Shown here: positions 1 to 5,219 of the stretch, in pieces | Position numbering within the stretch: position 1 is the first letter of the stretch | Layout of the letters: each line of letters starts with the position of its first letter | Assembly (NCBI GenBank): GCA_964650975.1 | Contig: CAZYWA010000320.1 | Location: 1-9,022 of the forward strand | Source of the DNA: CAZYWA01 sp964650975 [NCBI: uncultured bacterium] | GTDB taxonomy: Bacteria > JADJOY01 | DNA: 9,022 bases | Direction of reading: 5' to 3' | Notes under the pieces: generated by a model | What the model saw: only the letters and a program-made list of their open reading frames with translations | Told to the model about the DNA's origin: nothing | Database searches by the model: none | Made by a program: the position numbers and the translations under genes

Positions 1-1164
1 CACAACGGCAAGATCGACCCCGAGGAAGGCGACTTCAACGGCGACGGCATCGTCGACGTGGGTGGGCCCAACGTCGAGATCACCGCCGGCGCCGAATCGC
101 TCGGCACGTTCATGACCGGTCCGTTCCTGGCCGTGAGCAAGGACGTGAACCGCGGCGCCCTCAACGTGCCGGGCGGCGGCGGCATCGACTTCGTGTCGCG
201 GATCGACTTCAGCGTGGTCGATCAGCTGTTCGTGCAGCTCTTCGGGCCGGCGATCGTCGGGCGCGCGTCGAAGTCCGGCTCGGGTATCGACCTGACGCTC
301 ATCAACGACACGGGCGACGAGCGCAGCGGAGCGCGCGTCGGACCGGTCGCGATCCCGCCCAACGCGGTGGCGCAGCTCGTCAACCTCGACAAGCCCGACA
401 TCGCGCCGCGCACCGCGCCGTGCAACGCCGACGGCACCTTCCTGGTGACGATCCCCGCCGACCCGGGGAACCGCCTGCAGGTCTCGTTCTCCGGCCCCGC
501 GGGCGAAGCGCTGGGGCTCTCGTCTTATCGGTTCACCACCGAGCGGCAAGGATTCGGCGTCGAGCGCAACACGCCGTCGCTGCGCACCTTCGCGACCATC
601 ACGCAAACGCTCTTCGGACCTGGCGACGGCGCCAACTACGCCACCCACTGGGACAAGGACCCGCTGCCCGGCCGCGATCCGAAGAAGGTGATGATGGAGA
701 TCGACCCGGCCGACTTCACCGTGCCGTTCTCGACCGGCGTCACCCTCGCCCGCTCCGCCGGCTTCGTGAGCCCCGAGCGCATGGCCGACATGATCTCGAA
801 GAACGTGGTGGTGGGCACCATCCCCGAGCTCGGCATCCACATGCAGATCCCCGAGCTGCCGCTGCCGGCCGGCCAGGAGAGCCTCTATCCGAGCCTCGAC
901 TACGACCTCACCAAGACCTTCCCGTTCGAGGACCGCGTGCCCGGCTCCGGCCTGATCCTCCAGCTCTCCGACAACCACGAGTATCTGTTCGCGCCCAGCC
1001 AGGGCGAGAGCGGCCCCATCGGCGCCTGGCTCACCATCGCCGCACAAGCGCAGATCGGAATCTTCCTGTCGCGCGGCGACATCGTGGTGCCGTTCCACGA
1101 CCTGCTCCAGGACCTGCGCGACAAAGGCCGCGACATCCCACCGATCCCGGGCGTCGATCCGTGA
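1..1164 (+). CDS. Secreted-type protein with EF-hand/dockerin-like loop, 5' end missing
   Basis: The reading frame is already open at base 1 and runs 387 codons to a TGA at 1162-1164, so the true start and any signal peptide lie to the left of the window. A GTG at 58 could be taken as a start, but the frame upstream of it encodes a good calcium-binding loop, D-x-N-x-D-G-x-x-D (bases 31-57), of the dockerin/EF-hand type, so coding clearly begins earlier. A stretch around codons 120-185 (NADGTFLVTIPA followed by PGNRLQVSF) resembles the beta-sandwich, Ig-like or carboxypeptidase-regulatory-like modules of bacterial surface proteins. The C-terminal half is not a family I recognise; it has no membrane segment and ends in a proline-rich tail. 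Inferred role: an exported or surface-anchored structural protein stabilised by calcium. No enzymatic motif is visible. Coding is confident, function is not. Confidence 0.8.
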   Translation, partial: HNGKIDPEEGDFNGDGIVDVGGPNVEITAGAESLGTFMTGPFLAVSKDVNRGALNVPGGGGIDFVSRIDFSVVDQLFVQLFGPAIVGRASKSGSGIDLTLINDTGDERSGARVGPVAIPPNAVAQLVNLDKPDIAPRTAPCNADGTFLVTIPADPGNRLQVSFSGPAGEALGLSSYRFTTERQGFGVERNTPSLRTFATITQTLFGPGDGANYATHWDKDPLPGRDPKKVMMEIDPADFTVPFSTGVTLARSAGFVSPERMADMISKNVVVGTIPELGIHMQIPELPLPAGQESLYPSLDYDLTKTFPFEDRVPGSGLILQLSDNHEYLFAPSQGESGPIGAWLTIAAQAQIGIFLSRGDIVVPFHDLLQDLRDKGRDIPPIPGVDP

Positions 1165-1206
1165 TCGGGCTCGGCCCGGGGGACTGCGGCCCCTCTCAGC
1201 CGCGCC

Positions 1207-1252
1207 CGCCGGGGACCGGCTGGCTCCATGTGGAGTGCGACGGTCCCCGGCG
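1207..1252. repeat. 12-bp perfect inverted repeat, possible terminator
   Basis: The arms CGCCGGGGACCG (1207-1218) and CGGTCCCCGGCG (1241-1252) are exact reverse complements, separated by 22 bases that contain a smaller nested pair (CTCC/GGAG). The repeat lies 42 bases after the stop of the upstream gene and 51 bases before the next start, which suits a transcription end point. No T-run follows on either strand, so a canonical intrinsic terminator is not shown. A factor-dependent end, an RNA-stabilising stem or a dyad operator remain possible. Confidence 0.45.
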
Positions 1253-1303
1253 CGCCGTCTCGATCTGGCGAGCCCACCCCGCCGCACGCTACCCTCGCTG
1301 ACC

Positions 1304-1927
1304 ATGAAAGCCCTCCATCGCCCCGATCTCTTCTGCTGGTCGCAGTTCGACGAGAGCCGGAACGTCGACTTCCATGGCTGGGCGTGGATCCGCCCGGACG
1401 GCAACGTGCTGATCGATCCGCTGCCGCTCGGCGATCACGACCGCAAGCACCTGACCGAGCTGGGCGGCGCGGCGTGGATCGTGGTCACCAACTCCGATCA
1501 CACCCGCGCCGCGGAAGGGCTGGCCAAGGAATTCGGCGCCCAGCTCGCCGGGCCGGCAGCCGAAAAGAAAACGTTTCCGTTGCCGTGCGAACGGTGGCTC
1601 GCGAACGGCGACTCGCTGGTGCCCGGGCTCGTGGCGCTCGCCTTCGACGGCTCGAAGACGCCCGGCGAGCTGGCGCTCCTGATCGACGAAACCACGCTGG
1701 TGACCGGCGATCTCATCCGCGCCCATCGCGGCGGCTCGCTCATGCTGCTCCCGGACGCTAAGCTCGGCCACAAGGCGACCGCGATCTCCTCGGTGCGGCA
1801 GCTGGTGAAGAACTACCCCGCCATCGACGCCGTGCTGGTGGGCGACGGCTGGCCCGTGTTTCGCGACGGCCACGAACGGCTCCGCGAGCTGGTCACGTCG
1901 CTGCCGATCACGGACACCATCCGATGA
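1304..1927 (+). CDS. MBL-fold-like protein with degenerate metal site
   Basis: This 207-residue protein follows the metallo-beta-lactamase fold order: an N-terminal strand pair ending in VLIDPLPLG, a TNSDHTR segment (62-68) where active enzymes have THxHxDH, a GSKTPGE turn (116-122) in place of the H-x-PGH loop, GDLIRA (135-140) retaining the bridging aspartate motif, and GDGWPVF (180-186) where GHG is usual. Only the Asp-His of the first motif and the Asp of GDL survive, so a normal two-metal site looks lost. Related MBL-like proteins with TNxxH-type motifs exist, so this may be a divergent subfamily and not decay. The ATG at 1304 is chosen because the fold begins there; the in-frame extension back to 1235 reads as non-coding low complexity. 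No clear Shine-Dalgarno precedes it. The stop overlaps the next start (ATGA), which indicates translational coupling to the pentapeptide-repeat gene. The substrate is unknown. Confidence 0.85.
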   Translation: MKALHRPDLFCWSQFDESRNVDFHGWAWIRPDGNVLIDPLPLGDHDRKHLTELGGAAWIVVTNSDHTRAAEGLAKEFGAQLAGPAAEKKTFPLPCERWLANGDSLVPGLVALAFDGSKTPGELALLIDETTLVTGDLIRAHRGGSLMLLPDAKLGHKATAISSVRQLVKNYPAIDAVLVGDGWPVFRDGHERLRELVTSLPITDTIR

Positions 1928-2835
1928 AGTGGAGCGATCTCAAGGGCGCCTTCGGCAAGGCCGCAGGCGGCGCCGCCAAGCCAGCGGCGGCGAACGCCGG
2001 CGGCGCAGCGGCACTCGACTCGCTCCGCGAGCAACTCCGCTCCCCCGACGAGAACGCCCGCGTCCGCGCCGTCGAGGCGCTCGCCGGAATGGGTGGCGAA
2101 TCGAGCGAGCAGCAACGGATCGTCCTCGACCTTTTGGTCGGCTTCGTCCGCGACCGCTGCCCGTACCTGGGCGGCGACGAACCGGACGCTCCGCCTCGCG
2201 ACATCCAGGCCGTGATCCGCGTCGTGGGCCAGCCCCGCGCCGACGAAGGCGACCGGCTGGTGCTCGGCCTCTTCCAGGTGGACCTGCGCAAAGCCGATTT
2301 CTCGGAGGCCTACCTGGTGCGCGCCGACTTCTCGCGCTCGCATCTCGAAAGCGCCGACTTCACCGGCTCGCGCCTCGAAGCCGCGAACTTCCAGGAAGCG
2401 TTCTTGAACGACGCCCACTTCATGGGCGCCGCCATGCGCGGCGCCAACCTGCTCGCCGCGGACCTCGATCGCGCCAACTTCACCGGCGCCGAGCTGGCGG
2501 GGGCGCACCTTCAGGAGGCGTCGCTCAAGGACACCGTGCTGGTGGGCGTGCGCTTCGACGGCACGGTCCTCAACCGCGCGGATCTGACCGGCGCGCGCCT
2601 GGAAGGCGCGAACCTAGCCGGCGCCGTGGGTGTCACCCGCGAGCAGCTTGCCGGTGCACACGTCGACGCGCGCACGTGGTTGCCCACCGTGGAGTGCCGC
2701 CGCGGGGGCGCGGGACCGCGTCCCTCCCTGGCGGGTGGGACGGGGTCCGGCGCGTCCGCAGCGCACGAGTGCGATCACCTCTGGTCAGGCGCTCTGGCGA
2801 CTTCTTCCTTGACGCGCGCGCCCACCGTTTGCTGA
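1924..2835 (+). CDS. Pentapeptide-repeat protein with HEAT-like N-terminal helices
   Basis: The product has 303 residues. Residues 10-30 are an Ala/Gly-rich linker. Residues 31-105 form a HEAT-like helical segment (LREQLRSPDENARVRAVEAL, then VLDLLVGFVRDRCP and PPRDIQAVIRVVG), a module well known in front of bacterial pentapeptide repeats. Residues 118-236 are about two dozen A(D/N)Lxx/A(D/N)Fxx repeats (KADFSEAYLVRADF, GANLLAADLDRANF), expected to fold as a right-handed quadrilateral beta-helix. A typical closing segment, VTREQL to TWLP, ends at residue 254. The last 49 residues are unlike the family: Gly/Ser-rich with loosening codon bias, and the final 61 bases lie antisense to the 3' end of higA. 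There is no signal peptide, so it is probably cytosolic. Function is unknown; pentapeptide proteins act in protein binding, and some mimic DNA. Its start overlaps the preceding MBL-like gene, so the two are probably co-expressed. Confidence 0.9.
   Translation: MKWSDLKGAFGKAAGGAAKPAAANAGGAAALDSLREQLRSPDENARVRAVEALAGMGGESSEQQRIVLDLLVGFVRDRCPYLGGDEPDAPPRDIQAVIRVVGQPRADEGDRLVLGLFQVDLRKADFSEAYLVRADFSRSHLESADFTGSRLEAANFQEAFLNDAHFMGAAMRGANLLAADLDRANFTGAELAGAHLQEASLKDTVLVGVRFDGTVLNRADLTGARLEGANLAGAVGVTREQLAGAHVDARTWLPTVECRRGGAGPRPSLAGGTGSGASAAHECDHLWSGALATSSLTRAPTVC
2713..2748. repeat. Imperfect 12-bp inverted repeat inside pentapeptide gene tail
   Basis: GGACCGCGTCCC (2713-2724) and GGGACGGGGTCC (2737-2748) pair at 11 of 12 positions across a 12-base spacer, and flanking CGCG at 2709-2712 and 2751-2754 can extend the stem past a two-base bulge. 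It lies in the atypical 3' tail of the pentapeptide gene, just after the family's usual end and just before the convergent higA stop. It could act as a terminator between the convergent units, though no T-run follows it on either strand. Confidence 0.35.
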
Positions 2836-3062
2836 GCGACCGCGAGCTCGCAGCGGACCTGCAAGTTGAGCCAGAACTCCGGACTGTTGCCGAAGTACCG
2901 TGCCAGGCGAAGAGCCCTCTCGGCCGTGATGCCGCGCTTTCCCGAAAGAATGGACGTGATTCGGCCCGACGGAACATGCAGCGCCAATGCGAGCCGGTTC
3001 GCGGAGAGCTCGCGCGCGGCCAGCTCGCGTCCCAGGATCGTTCCAGGATGGACAGGAATCAT
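2775..3062 (-). CDS. higA: HigA-family addiction-module antitoxin (orphan)
   Basis: This complete 95-residue XRE-type antitoxin matches the HigA subfamily that opens with IPVHPG. Residues 1-15 carry the PVHPGTILGREL signature, about 20-62 form the helix-turn-helix (LSANRLALALHV, GRITSILSGKRGITAERALR), and 63-70 contain the family hallmark FWLNLQ, followed by a short basic/acidic tail. Known HigA proteins bind operator DNA and neutralise the HigB mRNA interferase. The ATG at 3062 is preferred because the family starts there. The frame stays open upstream only because a HigB remnant is fused in frame, and AAGG lies just upstream. The partner toxin, normally immediately 5', survives only as frameshifted fragments, so this antitoxin is likely an orphan that could still repress its own promoter or act on other toxins. 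Its 3' end overlaps the convergent pentapeptide gene by 61 bases. Confidence 0.88.
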   Translation of the reverse strand: MIPVHPGTILGRELAARELSANRLALALHVPSGRITSILSGKRGITAERALRLARYFGNSPEFWLNLQVRCELAVAQQTVGARVKEEVARAPDQR

Positions 3063-3180
3063 CGCCTTCACCCCGCGGAAGCAGACTCGCCAAGGTCCGT
3101 TGACGCTCTCATGGCACACTGACCACGTCGAGTCCCCTCGAGCGCATGAGGGCCCACGTGGGTGGCGTGCGCAGCTCGAC
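3063..3180 (-). pseudogene. higB: Decayed HigB toxin remnant (frameshifted, 3' end lost)
   Basis: Reading the minus strand, conserved HigB (RelE-superfamily mRNA interferase) blocks appear in the right order but in three frames: LRTPP (3174-3160), then ALEGTRRGQCAMR (3145-3107), then VNGPWRVCFRG (3104-3072). Family members read LRxPPxxxxxALxGxRxGQxxIRxNxxWRxCFRW. The gap between the first two blocks is 14 bases where 15 would keep frame, and two extra bases (3105-3106) separate the second from the third. The usual last 12-15 residues and stop are missing; the third block runs straight through VKA into the higA ATG. The N-terminal half (upstream of 3175) is not recognisable. Two indels plus lost ends argue for real decay over a single sequencing error. 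The product cannot be an active toxin. Confidence 0.72.
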
Positions 3181-3189
3181 TCGGTTCGG

Positions 3190-3203
3190 CCTCGCGCGCG
3201 AGG
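3190..3203. repeat. 14-bp perfect palindrome upstream of higBA remnant
   Basis: CCTCGCGCGCGAGG is its own reverse complement. It sits 128 bases upstream of the higA start and 187 bases upstream of the divergent flavoprotein gene. HigA proteins bind palindromic operators near their promoters, so this could be such a site, but a CG-rich palindrome of this size is not rare in DNA of this composition. Confidence 0.2.
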
Positions 3204-3249
3204 GACCGCGCGCGCTCCCAAAATGGCATCTCCGCGGTTCCGATTGGAG

Positions 3250-3271
3250 GGCCACCGGTCCCTCGGTGGCC
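3250..3271. repeat. 8-bp stem-loop in higB-flavoprotein intergenic region
   Basis: GGCCACCG (3250-3257) and CGGTGGCC (3264-3271) pair perfectly around a six-base loop. No T-run follows on either strand. The stretch from about 3180 to 3389 holds, besides this stem and the palindrome at 3190, no gene I can support; it should contain the promoter of the flavoprotein gene and the old higBA promoter, but no convincing -35/-10 pair is visible. Confidence 0.3.
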
Positions 3272-3389
3272 AGCGCTCAAACTGAGACACCGCCCCCGCG
3301 AACCTGCATGGCTGGACTTCCCCTGCGCGGCCTGTTGAGCTTCACCTTCCGACGAACGCGAGCGAGCTGCGGACCTCGGAGACGGCGCG

Positions 3390-5069
3390 ATGCTGACCAC
3401 GGACGACGTGCGGGCGATTCCCCTCCTCTCGGTGCTCTCCGAGCCCGACGTCGAGCGGGTGGCGGCGATGGCGGCCGACGTGCACCTGGTGGCCGGGGAG
3501 TTCGCGGTACCCGAAGGCGGAGAGCGCGCGTTCTACGCGGTGCTCTCGGGCAAGATCGAGGTCGTGAAGATCGTCGACGGCGTCGAGCGCACGATCGGCT
3601 GGCGCATGCCCGGCATGATCTTCGGAGAGGTGCCGATCACGCTCGGGACACCGTTTCCCGGCGGCTATCGCGCATCGGAGCCGTCGCGCGTCATGCGCCT
3701 CGACGTGCAGCAGTACTATTCGCTCGTCGCCGCGGCGCCGGACGTGGCGCTCAAAGTGACGGCGCTCGCGCGGGAGCGGATCGGCGGGCTCCAAGGCATC
3801 GCGGCCGAGCTACCCAAGCCGCGCCTGACGATCTTCGGCAACCGCTGGGACGCCACGGGCGGCGCGATCCGCCGCTTTCTGTCGCGAAACGAGATCACCT
3901 TCGAATGGTTCACGCCCGATTCCCCCGAGCTCGCGAGCCGATGGACCGGCCCACCGCCGTCCGACGACGAGTGTCCGCTGCTGCGAATGGCGGACGGCAC
4001 CCTGATGAGCCGGCCGAGCACCCGCGACGTGGCCGTGCGCCTCGGCCTCCAGACCAAGCCCGGCCTCGCCGAGTACGACACCGCGATCATCGGCGGCGGA
4101 CCCGCGGGCCTCGCGGCCGCCGTCTACGGCGCGTCGGAAGGACTGCGGACCATCGTCATCGAGCGCGAGGCGCCCGGAGGCCAGGCCGGCACGTCGTCCC
4201 GCATCGAGAACTACCTCGGGTTCCCGAGCGGCGTCTCCGGCGACGAGCTCGCGAGCCGCGCCCTACGCCAGGCCAAGCGGCTCGGCGCCGAGATCCTCGT
4301 CACCCGATCCGTCTCGCGGTTCGAGCCCGCCACCCGCGAGCTCTTCCTCGACGGCGAGGACATGGTGCGCGCGCGAACCGTGATCCTCGCGACCGGCGTC
4401 GCCTGGCGGCGGGTCGCGATCGACGGTATCGACCGGCTCCTCGGCAAAGGCATCACGTACGGCGCCGCGCGCAGCGACGCGGCCTCCACCCACGGCCTCG
4501 ACGTCTACCTCATCGGCGCCGGCAACTCGGCCGGCCAAGCCGCCATCGATTTCGCCAGCCACGCCCGCCAGGTGACGCTCGTGGTCCGCGGCGATCGCCT
4601 GGAGAAATCGATGTCCCACTACCTGACCGAGCAACTGCGCAAGAAATCGAACATCTCCATCCTCTTGAGCTCGGAAGTCCGCGCCGTCCACGGCGACACG
4701 CACCTGACCGCGATCGACATCGCGGATCGCGCCACCGACGAAACCCGCCGCCACGACTGCGGCGCCCTCTTCGTCTTCATCGGCGCCGAAGCCGAAACCG
4801 GCTGGCTACCGCCCAGCATCGCCCGCGACGACCACGGCTACGTTCTGACCGGCCACGACCTCGTGAAAGCCGGCCGCTGGTCGCACCACCGCGACCCCTA
4901 CCTCCTCGAGTCGAGCGTCCCGGGAATCTTCGCCTGCGGCGACGTCCGCCTGAGCCCGATCAAACGCGTCGCCTCAGCCGTCGGCGAGGGCAGCATGGCG
5001 ATCGCCTTCGTGCATCAGTTCCTGCAGCACGAGTCGAATCTCGTGCAGGCCGTCCGGCGCCGCGAGTAG
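3390..5069 (+). CDS. cNMP-binding / thioredoxin-like / thioredoxin-reductase-like flavoprotein
   Basis: The 559-residue protein has three modules. Residues 10-135 form a Crp/cNMP-binding beta-barrel (FYAVLSGKIEVVK, then FGEVPITLG), although the arginine that grips the cyclic-nucleotide phosphate is not evident after FGE. Residues 143-220 form a thioredoxin/glutaredoxin-like domain (PRLTIFGNRWDATG, then CPLLRMADGTLMSRPS) with NRWD where CxxC would be. Residues 228-555 form a thioredoxin-reductase-like module: FAD GGGPAG (235-240), PGGQAGTSSRIENYLGFPSG, ATG (334-336), NAD(P)H GAGNSAG (376-382), FACGD (514-518) and KRVASAVGEG (525-534). The CATCDG redox loop of true TrxB is replaced by GAARSDAAS. 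This architecture is known in several bacterial phyla; its substrate is unclear. It probably acts as a nucleotide- or redox-sensing cytosolic NAD(P)H flavoprotein. GGAG at 3378-3381, eight bases before the ATG, supports the start. The gene stands alone. Confidence 0.92.
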   Translation: MLTTDDVRAIPLLSVLSEPDVERVAAMAADVHLVAGEFAVPEGGERAFYAVLSGKIEVVKIVDGVERTIGWRMPGMIFGEVPITLGTPFPGGYRASEPSRVMRLDVQQYYSLVAAAPDVALKVTALARERIGGLQGIAAELPKPRLTIFGNRWDATGGAIRRFLSRNEITFEWFTPDSPELASRWTGPPPSDDECPLLRMADGTLMSRPSTRDVAVRLGLQTKPGLAEYDTAIIGGGPAGLAAAVYGASEGLRTIVIEREAPGGQAGTSSRIENYLGFPSGVSGDELASRALRQAKRLGAEILVTRSVSRFEPATRELFLDGEDMVRARTVILATGVAWRRVAIDGIDRLLGKGITYGAARSDAASTHGLDVYLIGAGNSAGQAAIDFASHARQVTLVVRGDRLEKSMSHYLTEQLRKKSNISILLSSEVRAVHGDTHLTAIDIADRATDETRRHDCGALFVFIGAEAETGWLPPSIARDDHGYVLTGHDLVKAGRWSHHRDPYLLESSVPGIFACGDVRLSPIKRVASAVGEGSMAIAFVHQFLQHESNLVQAVRRRE

Positions 5070-5070
5070 C

Positions 5071-5087
5071 GCACGCGGTCCGCGTGC
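5071..5087 (+). terminator. Stem-loop just after flavoprotein stop, possible terminator
   Basis: GCACGCG (5071-5077) and CGCGTGC (5081-5087) pair perfectly around a three-base loop, starting one base after the TAG stop. No T-run follows, so termination would be weak or Rho-assisted. The position immediately behind the gene is the main argument. Confidence 0.35.
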
Positions 5088-5180
5088 ACCATGCATCGCT
5101 CCGCGACCGTGGCACGTGTTAAGCAGTCCCCATGATCGACGGTCATGTTCCTCCCGGCCTGACGCCGTCGCTAGTGCCTG

Positions 5181-5200
5181 CTCGTGACTTCGGTCGCGAG
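5181..5200 (+). promoter_or_regulatory. UUCG-capped hairpin in lipoprotein leader
   Basis: CTCGTGAC (5181-5188) and GTCGCGAG (5193-5200) pair over eight positions with one G-U wobble around a TTCG loop closed by C-G, the very stable UUCG tetraloop class. It ends 10 bases before the GGAGG ribosome-binding site (5211-5215) and 19 bases before the ATG at 5220. It could stabilise the mRNA 5' end or tune initiation if the transcript starts upstream of it. Its role is inference. Confidence 0.35.
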
Positions 5201-5219
5201 AGGGCCTGCCGGAGGATGC

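Noticed and set aside
1235-1303. N-terminal extension of the MBL-like protein to GTG/ATG-like starts before 1304
   Set aside because: The extra 23 residues are Arg/Pro-rich, match no fold element, and overlap the intergenic inverted repeat.
3190-3203. Palindrome CCTCGCGCGCGAGG as a firm HigA operator
   Set aside because: Such CG-rich palindromes occur by chance at this composition and no second copy or promoter element was seen; kept only as a low-confidence repeat.
3320-3389. TTGAGC at 3335 as a -35 element for the flavoprotein gene
   Set aside because: No acceptable -10 box is found 16-18 bases downstream.
3146-5122. Very long plus-strand open frame overlapping the flavoprotein
   Set aside because: The product is an Arg/Pro/Ala-rich composition artefact; the flavoprotein in the other frame has canonical FAD and NAD(P)H motifs.
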